Shown here one piece after another: positions 1-5,865 of a stretch of DNA of 10,058 nt. The first letter of the stretch is position 1. Each line of letters opens with the position of its first letter. The translations under genes and the position numbers were made by a program. Below the pieces are notes generated by a model. That model had not been told where the DNA came from. It was given only the letters and a program-made list of their open reading frames with translations, and made no database searches. Source of the stretch: Betaproteobacteria bacterium (GTDB lineage Bacteria; Pseudomonadota; Gammaproteobacteria; Burkholderiales; Rhodocyclaceae); NCBI GenBank assembly GCA_016880375.1, contig JAEHDO010000155.1:1-10058 (forward strand). Reading direction: 5' to 3'.

Positions 1-1343
1 ATGGATTTCAAGGTGCCCTCCGCCTTGTGCGAGGCCGAGGCGGATTTCGCCGTGTCCCCGGGACTGACTTTGCCGAAACCCCCGATGGCCGCCTTGAGGT
101 TGCTCTCGGCGTCGATGAGGAAGTTGGCGGCGACCACCACCGGCTCGCCCTCCCTGACGCCCTCCAGCACCTCGACGTAGTCGCCGGCACGCACGCCGAG
201 CTTCACCTCGCGCGGCTCGTAGCGTCCCGCATTTTTGTCACCTCCCGTTTGCACCAGCACGACACGGCGCACGCCGCTGTCGATCACCGCCGACTGCGGC
301 ACTGCCAGCACCTTCGCGCCGCCCGCCGCCGCCAGTTCCAGCGAGGCGAACATGGCCGGCTTGAGCAGCCCGCCCGGATTGACCAGCTCGACGCGAACCG
401 GCACGCTGCGCGTCTCCGCCTTCAGCGTCGGATAGACGTAGCTCACCGTGCCCTCGAACACCCGGTCGGGATAGGCGTCGATGCGCACGCTCGCCTTCTG
501 GCCGACGCGCACGCTGCCGATGTCCTGCTCGAAGACGTCGGCGACCACCCACACCGAGGACAGGTCGGCCACCTGGTAGAGCATCTCGCCGGGCATGAAG
601 CGCATGCCGGCGACGGCCTTCTTTTCCATGACGATGCCTGAAGCCGGCGCGCGCAGCGTGAGCGTGCGCCGCACCTCGCCGCCCTCGCGCAGGCGGGCGA
701 GCTGCTCCTCGGAGATGTCCCAGTTGCGCAGGCGCGCGAGGCTGGAGTCGGCGAGCTGCTTCATGCCGGCCTGCGCTTCCGGCCCGGCGTCCCTGAGCGA
801 TTCGCGGCCCTGCGCGGCGATGGCGTATTCCTTCTGCGCCGAGACGAGTTCCGGGCTGTACACCTCGGCCAGCGGCTGGCCGCGGCCGACCGGCTGGCCG
901 GTGGCGTTGACGTGGAGCTTTTCGATCCAGCCCTCGAACTTCGGCGCCACGGTGTGCAGGCGGCGCTCGTCGACCTCGATGCGGCCGCTTGCGCGCACGC
1001 TGCGGGACAGCTCGCGCATGGCGGCAATTTCCGTGCGCACGCCGAGCTTCTGCACCTTCTCGGTGCTGATGACGATGCCGCTGCCCGAGTCGGCGGTGTC
1101 CTCTCCTTCGTACACCGGAATGTATTCCATGCCCATCGGGTCCTTCTTCGGCACCGGCGAGGTGTCGGGCAGACCCATGGGGTTGCGGTAAAAGAGTAGC
1201 CTGCGTTCCTGCTTCGCGCCCTCCATCTGCGCGGCGGCTGGCGGCGCTGCGCCCTCATGCCCGCCGCGGCTGCCGAGCCAGTAGCCGGTGCCGAGCGCGG
1301 CGGCCACAAGCACCAGGACAACAATTGCCGTTTCTTTCTTCAC
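1..1343 (-). CDS. cusB: CusB-type RND efflux periplasmic adaptor (membrane fusion protein), 3' end cut by the window
   Basis: Periplasmic adaptor linking an inner-membrane RND pump to the outer-membrane channel for heavy-metal export. The 447 visible residues start at a GTG whose bases overlap the cusC stop (GTGA), with GGGAG 7 nt upstream. Order: membrane anchor/signal at about 6-24; a Met-containing metal-binding segment at about 52-78 (YRNPMG, DPMGMEYIPVY) that lacks the Cys seen in related HMBD domains; barrel-sandwich/lipoyl halves at about 128-165 and 228-262 (VAPKFEGWIEKLHV, RAPASGIV) around a helical hairpin at about 165-225; beta-barrel at about 262-340; membrane-proximal domain to about 425. 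A short linker then leads into SHKAEGTLKS at the window edge, which resembles the start of a CusF-like domain. Family assignment is firm. Cu/Ag specificity is inferred from the neighbouring cusF. The cusA pump gene is expected next, outside the window. Confidence 0.93.
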   Translation of the reverse strand, partial: MKKETAIVVLVLVAAALGTGYWLGSRGGHEGAAPPAAAQMEGAKQERRLLFYRNPMGLPDTSPVPKKDPMGMEYIPVYEGEDTADSGSGIVISTEKVQKLGVRTEIAAMRELSRSVRASGRIEVDERRLHTVAPKFEGWIEKLHVNATGQPVGRGQPLAEVYSPELVSAQKEYAIAAQGRESLRDAGPEAQAGMKQLADSSLARLRNWDISEEQLARLREGGEVRRTLTLRAPASGIVMEKKAVAGMRFMPGEMLYQVADLSSVWVVADVFEQDIGSVRVGQKASVRIDAYPDRVFEGTVSYVYPTLKAETRSVPVRVELVNPGGLLKPAMFASLELAAAGGAKVLAVPQSAVIDSGVRRVVLVQTGGDKNAGRYEPREVKLGVRAGDYVEVLEGVREGEPVVVAANFLIDAESNLKAAIGGFGKVSPGDTAKSASASHKAEGTLKS

Positions 1344-2608
1344 AGTTCTTCTCCCAGCAGCCGTTCGATTTCGGCGAGGCGGAATTGCGCCTCGGCCTGC
1401 GCCTTGAGGCGGTCCAGTTTGGCCTTGCGGATCTGCCGCTGCGCGTCGAGCAGCGTGGCGAAATCCAGCTTGCCCGTCTCGTAGCCCGCCAGCGCCGCCT
1501 TGAAGGCCAGGTCGGCCTGCGGCAGCAGGGCGGTGGCGACGAGCGCTTCCAGGCGCCGCGCGGAATCCAGCGCGGAAAGGTTCTCGGCCAGTTCGGCGGA
1601 GGCCTGGTTCAACGCCGCTTCCTTGCGCGCGCGCGCCGCGGAGGCCATCGCCGCCGCCTCGCGCTCCTGCGAACGGCGCGATTCCTGCTGCAGCGGAATG
1701 TTCACCTCGAACATCAGCTCCCATTCGGTGACGCGGTTGCGCGTCTGGATCGGCGAGACGCCGACGGTGAGGTCGGGATAGCGGTTCTTCGTCACCAGCT
1801 CGCGGTTCTTCTCGGCCGCGGCGATCTGCGCCTCCTGCGCGGCCAGCTGCGGGTTGGCCGCGAGCAGGCGCGCTTCGAGGGCGACGTAATCGAGCTTCGC
1901 CGGCGGCGGCAGTGGACGCAGCGCCTGCGGTTCCGCCAGCGGCGCAGCAGGCGGCCGGCGCAGCAGCGCGTTGAGGCGCGCTGCCGCATGGTGGTGCTCG
2001 GTCTCCAGCATCAGCAGCTCGCCCTTCAGCGTGGTTTTCTCGACCTGGGCGCGCACCACGTCCTGCTGGGGCACCAGCCCGTCCGAATAGCGCGCCTGGG
2101 CAAGCTGCTCCAGGCTGCCGCCGAGCCGCAGCAGTTCCTGCGCCAGCTTCAGGCTGTGGCCGACGTAGTAATACTGGGCGAAGGCGGCCTTCACCTTCGC
2201 CGCGAGTTCGGCCCAGGTGCCGGTGCGGCGCGCCTGCGCCTGCGCCGCGTCGGCTTCGGCAACCTCGCGCTTGAGGTCGCGCTTGCCCCATAGCGGAATG
2301 GTCTGGGCCACGGTGTACTTCGCGCTGCCGACACGCGCAGGCAGCAGGTTGAAGTCGCCGTTGCCCATCTGATTGCCGACGTCGCGCAGTTCCAGCCGCC
2401 CCATCGGATCGGGCAGGGCGCCGGCCGGCTGCACGCGCTCGCGCGCGGCCTCGGCCTCGAAGCCCATCGCCGCCAGCTCCGGGTTCTGCCGCCGCGCCAG
2501 TTCGAGCAGCTCCTCGACGCGCGCGCCGGGCGGCGCTGCCTGGGACGCCGCCTGGCCGCTCCACAACAGGGCGCACAGCGCGCCGGCCATGAGGTGTCGT
2601 ATCTTCAT
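1340..2608 (-). CDS. cusC: CusC/TolC-family outer membrane efflux channel
   Basis: Outer-membrane component of the tripartite RND efflux system, a trimeric beta-barrel plus periplasmic alpha-helical tunnel. The product has 422 residues, a usual length for the family. The ATG at 2608 is chosen over an ATG 54 codons upstream because it is followed directly by a signal peptide (MKIRHLMAGALCALLW, probable cleavage near SQA/APPG) and preceded by GGAGG. The upstream start would run through most of cusF. The two OEP repeats are visible as long Ala/Glu/Leu-rich helical stretches (about 27-200 and 230-420). The first contains the typical LPDPMGRLELRDVG and YTVAQTIPLWGKRDLKR segments (about 65-78 and 98-114). 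The Cys at position 12 does not sit in a proper lipobox, so this is probably not a lipoprotein, unlike E. coli CusC. It follows cusF by 20 bp and overlaps cusB by 4 bp, which indicates translational coupling. Confidence 0.92.
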   Translation of the reverse strand: MKIRHLMAGALCALLWSGQAASQAAPPGARVEELLELARRQNPELAAMGFEAEAARERVQPAGALPDPMGRLELRDVGNQMGNGDFNLLPARVGSAKYTVAQTIPLWGKRDLKREVAEADAAQAQARRTGTWAELAAKVKAAFAQYYYVGHSLKLAQELLRLGGSLEQLAQARYSDGLVPQQDVVRAQVEKTTLKGELLMLETEHHHAAARLNALLRRPPAAPLAEPQALRPLPPPAKLDYVALEARLLAANPQLAAQEAQIAAAEKNRELVTKNRYPDLTVGVSPIQTRNRVTEWELMFEVNIPLQQESRRSQEREAAAMASAARARKEAALNQASAELAENLSALDSARRLEALVATALLPQADLAFKAALAGYETGKLDFATLLDAQRQIRKAKLDRLKAQAEAQFRLAEIERLLGEEL

Positions 2609-2628
2609 GCCGCCTCCCGCTGCGGAAA

Positions 2629-2922
2629 CTATTTCGCTGCCCCGATGCGCGAAATGACGTAATGGCCGTCGGCGCCCTTGACGAGGCCGAAGTCCACCTT
2701 CTGCTCCGGCTTGATGCCCGTCAGCAGTCTGGCGTCCTGCACCTTGATGTCCATGGTCATGGCCGGCCACTTGATGGCGGGAATCGGCTCGTGGGCGAGC
2801 TTGACGACGCCGGCGGCGGCGTCGACCTTCTTGACGACGCCCTTGCCCGGAATGTCCTCGGCGGCAACGGCTGCGAATGGAACGGCTGCCATCAGCAGCG
2901 CGGACAGGATCAGTGTCTTCAT
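2629..2922 (-). CDS. cusF: CusF periplasmic Cu(I)/Ag(I) metallochaperone
   Basis: Small secreted copper/silver chaperone that hands metal to the CusB/CusA pump. The precursor is 97 residues. The signal peptide is MKTLILSALLMAAVPFAAVA with cleavage near AVAA/ED. The mature part is a single OB-fold. All four CusF metal ligands are present with E. coli spacing: His44, Trp52, Met55 and Met57, within HEPIPAIKWPAMTM (equivalent to H36/W44/M47/M49 of mature E. coli CusF, where Trp makes a cation-pi contact with Cu(I)). The ATG at 2922 is preceded by AAGGAG at 7 nt. A start 13 codons further upstream lacks a secretion signal at its N-terminus and is less likely. It sits 25 bp after the 146-residue secreted protein gene and 20 bp before cusC, consistent with one operon. 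This gene is the main evidence that the cluster handles monovalent Cu/Ag rather than Zn/Co/Cd. Confidence 0.95.
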   Translation of the reverse strand: MKTLILSALLMAAVPFAAVAAEDIPGKGVVKKVDAAAGVVKLAHEPIPAIKWPAMTMDIKVQDARLLTGIKPEQKVDFGLVKGADGHYVISRIGAAK

Positions 2923-2929
2923 GGTCTTG

Positions 2930-2935
2930 CTCCTT
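2930..2935 (-). promoter_or_regulatory. ribosome binding site of cusF
   Basis: AAGGAG on the minus strand, 7 nt before the ATG at 2922. It decides between this start and the in-frame ATG 13 codons upstream. Confidence 0.75.
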
Positions 2936-2947
2936 GTTTTGCCAGGA

Positions 2948-3388
2948 TCAATGTCCGGCATGGGTTGAGGCGGGTTTTGAGAGCGGCGTGAAGCGGGCGG
3001 TTTCGGCTTCTTTGCCGGGCAGTGTGATCGTGACCTCCACTATCATGCCGGGCGTCGAGGCGTATTTGGCGAAGCCCCGCAGGCGATTGTCGCCCTCGGG
3101 ATAGAGCGTGGACGTGGCCTTGAGCTGGCCGGCTGCCATCTTCGCGCTTCCCTTGGCGCCCTGAACGTCGATGCTGTTCTGGGCGTGGTCGGTGACGTAG
3201 ACGACGATCGGGTTTTCGCGCACGGTCTTGCTGTTCTTCACGACCACCAGTTCATAGTGGTTGGGGCCGGCCATGCGCAACTGGCCGCCGTGCGGCGCCT
3301 TCAGGGTGTCCAGATAGGCGTCGTCGTGCGCCAGGGCCGGACTGCCCAGGAACGCCGCGAGGCATACAACAGATTTCCACGATTCCAC
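2948..3388 (-). CDS. secreted protein of unknown function in the copper efflux cluster
   Basis: I do not recognise a named family with confidence. The protein has 146 residues. The signal peptide is about residues 1-20 (MESWKSVVCLAAFLGSPALA), with cleavage before HDD, so the mature protein starts with His and acidic residues. The mature part (about 125 residues) looks like an all-beta, one-domain periplasmic protein: alternating hydrophobic strands such as HYELVVV, PIVVYVTDHA and GMIVEVTITL, with KAPHGGQLRMAG near the N-terminus. Histidines occur at 21, 33, 44, 68, 143 and 146, and Met at 39, 84 and 115. The tail STHAGH is a possible metal-binding end. The GTG at 3388 is chosen because AAGGAG lies 7 nt upstream and the signal peptide begins there; the open frame continues upstream only through sequence that is not signal-like. 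Placement 25 bp before cusF suggests a role in periplasmic copper binding or sensing, by inference only. Confidence 0.82.
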   Translation of the reverse strand: MESWKSVVCLAAFLGSPALAHDDAYLDTLKAPHGGQLRMAGPNHYELVVVKNSKTVRENPIVVYVTDHAQNSIDVQGAKGSAKMAAGQLKATSTLYPEGDNRLRGFAKYASTPGMIVEVTITLPGKEAETARFTPLSKPASTHAGH

Positions 3389-3395
3389 GTCACGT

Positions 3396-3401
3396 CTCCT
3401 T
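3396..3401 (-). promoter_or_regulatory. ribosome binding site fixing the GTG start at 3388
   Basis: AAGGAG on the minus strand, 7 nt before a GTG. It supports the non-ATG start of the 146-residue secreted protein over the in-frame ATG 22 codons upstream, which would place an Arg-rich stretch ahead of the signal peptide. Confidence 0.75.
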
Positions 3402-3445
3402 GAGAAAAGGATGCGAACAAAGCGGGAGGGCGCGGCGAACGACGG

Positions 3446-3462
3446 CGGCGCCACGGGCGCCG
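3446..3462 (-). other. GC-rich hairpin between the two small secreted-protein genes
   Basis: Perfect 7-bp inverted repeat (CGGCGCC / GGCGCCG) with a 3-nt loop, in the 109-bp gap between the 114- and 146-residue genes. No T-tract follows, so it is not a classical intrinsic terminator. It might stabilise mRNA ends or dampen read-through within the cluster, or it may be chance in GC-rich DNA. Confidence 0.35.
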
Positions 3463-3497
3463 GCAGTCGGAGGGGGAAACGAAACGCGCGCCCGCTT

Positions 3498-3842
3498 TCA
3501 GAAGCGGGTGGCGACAGGGGGCGGGTTGGGCTCTTCCGGGGTGTGCGAGGCGGGCTGCAGTTCGGCCTCGGACAGGAAGGTAAGGCTCATGGAAATGCCG
3601 GCGGGCGTGGCCTCCGGCGAGGGCATCATGCCGGCGCAGGCGAGATGGCAGATGCCGCATTGCTCGCAGACAAATCCACCTGACACCGGCTGCGCATCGG
3701 CCGCCGCCTCCCCGGTGTGTCCCGGACAATGCTCGGCCTGTCCGACGGCCGCCTGCGCGCCGATCTGCAAGGGCATGACCAGGGAGGCCAGCGTCTGCAG
3801 CGGCAGCAGGAGAGCGAACAGCAGGGCGATGAACTTGCGCAA
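3498..3842 (-). CDS. small secreted Cys/His-rich protein, possibly DUF2946-like
   Basis: First gene of the copper cluster in transcription order; function unknown. The product has 114 residues. Residues 1-20 form a signal peptide or N-terminal helix (MRKFIALLFALLLPLQTLAS). The middle holds clustered possible metal ligands: H38, C39, H42, then C59, C62, C65, H66 and C69 in FVCEQCGICHLACAGMM, with M72 and M73. The C-terminal third is Pro/Glu-rich and probably flexible. The arrangement resembles small DUF2946-type proteins seen beside metal efflux operons, but I cannot confirm the family. The start is TTG (3842), supported by CAGGAA 6 nt upstream and by an immediate hydrophobic signal; I see no ATG or GTG start in frame just upstream. 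A periplasmic copper-binding or redox role is inferred only from the Cys/His/Met cluster and location. Confidence 0.72.
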   Translation of the reverse strand: MRKFIALLFALLLPLQTLASLVMPLQIGAQAAVGQAEHCPGHTGEAAADAQPVSGGFVCEQCGICHLACAGMMPSPEATPAGISMSLTFLSEAELQPASHTPEEPNPPPVATRF

Positions 3843-3848
3843 TCGAGG

Positions 3849-3854
3849 TTCCTG
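3849..3854 (-). promoter_or_regulatory. ribosome binding site supporting the TTG start at 3842
   Basis: CAGGAA on the minus strand, 6 nt before TTG. No ATG or GTG lies in the same frame in the preceding 30 bp, so this site is the main support for the unusual start codon. Confidence 0.5.
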
Positions 3855-3911
3855 AAAAATCGCGGCAACGCCATGAAAGACCGGGGTTTGCCGCTTAAGT
3901 TCCGGCTAAAG

Positions 3912-3950
3912 TTACTCCACCGTCACCGACTTGGCAAGGTTGCGCGGCTT
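3912..3950 (-). pseudogene. relic of a second glmS: last 12 codons plus stop
   Basis: Read on the minus strand, this stretch encodes [12 protein letters not shown] followed by TAA, identical in protein to the end of the intact glmS at 4043-4081. The two copies differ at 8 of 39 bases, and every difference is at a third codon position (for example CCG/CCA, AAC/AAT, CTT/CTC, TAA/TAG). That pattern means the relic came from a functional but diverged glmS, not from a recent local copying event. Similarity stops at the Lys codon: the sequence just upstream (3951-4042) does not match GlmS. The peptide includes the lysine equivalent to the E. coli active-site Lys603, in the part of glmS that Tn7-type elements recognise. 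It lies 69 bp before the start of the copper cluster. Confidence 0.88.
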
Positions 3951-3962
3951 GTGCCTCCGGCC

Positions 3963-3975
3963 GGCGCTTCGCGCC
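3963..3975 (-). repeat. hairpin with GCGAAGC core, proximal to the glmS relic
   Basis: Perfect 5-bp inverted repeat GGCGC/GCGCC around a 3-nt loop. On the minus strand the apex reads GCGAAGC, a sequence known to form an unusually stable mini-hairpin. No T-tract follows, so it is at most a weak terminator for glmS. Confidence 0.5.
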
Positions 3976-3976
3976 T

Positions 3977-3999
3977 TAACTTCGGCTTCGCCGAAGTTA
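3977..3999 (-). repeat. hairpin downstream of glmS (10-bp perfect stem, GAA loop)
   Basis: The perfect inverted repeat TAACTTCGGC/GCCGAAGTTA has a 3-nt loop and again a GCGAAGC apex on the minus strand. It lies 43 bp past the glmS stop codon. It could terminate glmS or protect its mRNA 3' end, although no U-run follows it. Alternatively it and the neighbouring hairpin may form a REP-like repeat unit or the end of a vanished mobile element. Confidence 0.6.
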
Positions 4000-4042
4000 G
4001 CCTGCGCCGTAAGCCACGCGGTACGCCACTCCAACACCGCAC

Positions 4043-5863
4043 CTATTCCACGGTAACCGACTTCGCGAGATTGCGTGGCTTATCCACGTCCGTGCCCTTG
4101 ACCAAGGCGGCATGGTAGGCGAGCAGTTGCAGGGGTACCACGTACAGCACCGGCGAGAGCAGGCCGTAGTGCTCGGGCATGCGGATGATGTGCACGCCCT
4201 CCGACTCGGGGATCTCACTGCCGGCGTCGGCGAAGACGAACAGCTCGCCGCCGCGGGCGCGCACTTCCTGCAGGTTCGATTTCAGCTTTTCCAGCAGCGC
4301 ATCGTTGGGCGCGACGGCAATTACCGGCATGTCGCTATCCACCAGCGCCAGCGGGCCGTGCTTGAGCTCGCCCGCCGGATAGGCTTCGGCGTGGATGTAG
4401 GAGATTTCCTTGAGCTTCAGCGCACCTTCCAGCGCGATGGGGTAGTGCACGCCGCGGCCAAGAAAGAGCGCGTGCTGCTTGCCGGCGAAGGCCTTGGCCC
4501 AGCCGGCGATCTGCGGCTCCAGTTCCAGCACGCGGCCCACCGCCAGGGGCAGGTGGCGCATGGCGACGAGATGCGCCGCTTCCTCGCGCGCGTCGATTCG
4601 CTCGCGCAGCTTGGCCAGCGTCACGGCCAGCAGGAACAGGGCGGCGAGTTGCGTCGTGAAGGCCTTGGTCGAGGCGACGCCGATCTCCGGGCCGGCACGG
4701 GTGAGGAACCTGAGCGCCGCCTCGCGCACGATGGTCGATTCCGCCACGTTGCAGAGGGCCAGGGTGCGCGACTGGCCGAGCACGCGGGCGTGCTTCAAGG
4801 CCGCCAGCGTATCGGCGGTCTCTCCGGATTGCGAGATGGCGACGACCAGCGCCTCGGGATTCGGCACCGAGGTGCGGTAGCGGTATTCGCTGGCGATCTC
4901 CACGTTGCAGGGCAGGCCGGCGAGCTGTTCGATCCAGTAGCGCGCCGTCAGGCCGGCATGATAGCTGGTGCCGCAGGCGAGGATGAGCACGCTTTTGGCG
5001 TCGGCGAGCATTTCCGCCGCGCCGGCGCCGAACAGCTGCGGCGAGACGGAATGCGCCGCGCCGATCATTTCCAGGGTGTTGGCCAGAGCTTGCGGCTGCT
5101 CGAAGATTTCCTTCTGCATGTAATGCCGGTAATGCCCCAGCTCGACGGCGTCGGCGGAGAGGGTGCTTTCATGCTTCGGCCGGTCGACCGGCGTGCCGTC
5201 GGCGCGCACGATGCGCACGCCGCCCCGGGCGATCTCGGCGATGTCGCCGTCTTCGAGGTAGATCAGGGAGCGCGTCACCTGCAGCAGCGCCGCGGTGTCC
5301 GAGGCGGCGTAATGGCCATCCTCGCCCAGTCCCAGCAGCAGCGGCGCGCCGTGTCGCGCGACAACCACGCGGTGGGGCTCCTTTTCCGAGAGCACGGCGA
5401 TGGCATAGGCGCCGACCAGTTCGGCACAGGCGGCGCGCACGGCGGCGAGCAGATCGGCCTGCGATTTCAGCTTGTGCTGGATGAGGTGGGCGATGACTTC
5501 GGTGTCGGTTTCCGACTCGAAGGCGTAGCCGAGGCCGGCCAGGCGCGCCTTGATCGCTTCGTAGTTCTCGATGATGCCGTTGTGCACCACCGCCAGGCCG
5601 CCGGAAACGTGGGGATGGGCGTTGCGCTCCGAGGGCACGCCGTGCGTGGCCCAGCGCGTGTGGGCGATGCCGACGCCGGCGGTCAGCCCTTCGGCGCGCG
5701 TGGCCAGTTCCGCCACGCGCCCGACGGCGCGCAGGCGGTGCATGCCGTTGTTGTGCACGGCCAGGCCGGCCGAGTCATAGCCACGGTACTCGAGTTTGCG
5801 CAGGCCTTCGATGAGAATGGGGACGATGTTGCGGTCGGCGACCGCGGCGACAATGCCGCACAT
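4043..5863 (-). CDS. glmS: glutamine-fructose-6-phosphate aminotransferase (isomerizing)
   Basis: Cytoplasmic enzyme converting fructose-6-phosphate and glutamine to glucosamine-6-phosphate and glutamate, the entry step of UDP-GlcNAc synthesis. It has 606 residues (E. coli: 609) and appears complete. The N-terminal class II glutaminase domain (about 1-240) begins MCGIVAAV with nucleophile Cys2 exposed after Met removal, and carries HTRWATHG (68-75). Two SIS sugar-isomerase domains follow, with ACGTSYH (296-302), SQSGETADT (344-352), STKAFTTQL (about 398-406) and the [14 protein letters not shown] segment. The C-terminal loop [12 protein letters not shown] holds active-site Lys601. The ATG lies 2 nt after the glmU stop, with an AAGG site overlapping the glmU end, so the two genes are almost certainly cotranscribed and coupled. 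Its 3' end is duplicated at 3912-3950. Confidence 0.98.
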   Translation of the reverse strand: MCGIVAAVADRNIVPILIEGLRKLEYRGYDSAGLAVHNNGMHRLRAVGRVAELATRAEGLTAGVGIAHTRWATHGVPSERNAHPHVSGGLAVVHNGIIENYEAIKARLAGLGYAFESETDTEVIAHLIQHKLKSQADLLAAVRAACAELVGAYAIAVLSEKEPHRVVVARHGAPLLLGLGEDGHYAASDTAALLQVTRSLIYLEDGDIAEIARGGVRIVRADGTPVDRPKHESTLSADAVELGHYRHYMQKEIFEQPQALANTLEMIGAAHSVSPQLFGAGAAEMLADAKSVLILACGTSYHAGLTARYWIEQLAGLPCNVEIASEYRYRTSVPNPEALVVAISQSGETADTLAALKHARVLGQSRTLALCNVAESTIVREAALRFLTRAGPEIGVASTKAFTTQLAALFLLAVTLAKLRERIDAREEAAHLVAMRHLPLAVGRVLELEPQIAGWAKAFAGKQHALFLGRGVHYPIALEGALKLKEISYIHAEAYPAGELKHGPLALVDSDMPVIAVAPNDALLEKLKSNLQEVRARGGELFVFADAGSEIPESEGVHIIRMPEHYGLLSPVLYVVPLQLLAYHAALVKGTDVDKPRNLAKSVTVE

Positions 5864-5865
5864 GG

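Noticed and set aside
1325..2293. A 322-codon plus-strand open frame opposite cusC
   Set aside because: Shadow frame of the TolC-family gene; Arg/Leu/Gln-rich with no signal peptide or motif.
2560..2608. Lipoprotein signal in CusC (Cys12)
   Set aside because: Residues before the Cys (GAL) do not fit a lipobox, which needs a small residue at -1; a normal signal peptidase I site further on fits better.
3301..3729. A 142-codon minus-strand frame overlapping both small secreted-protein genes
   Set aside because: It lacks a signal peptide or ribosome-binding site and competes with two frames that have both.
3843..4042. Tn7-type element ends next to the glmS tails
   Set aside because: I looked for TGTGGG-type termini and repeated binding sites near the expected insertion point about 25 bp past each stop and saw none; any Tn7-like origin is only a hypothesis.
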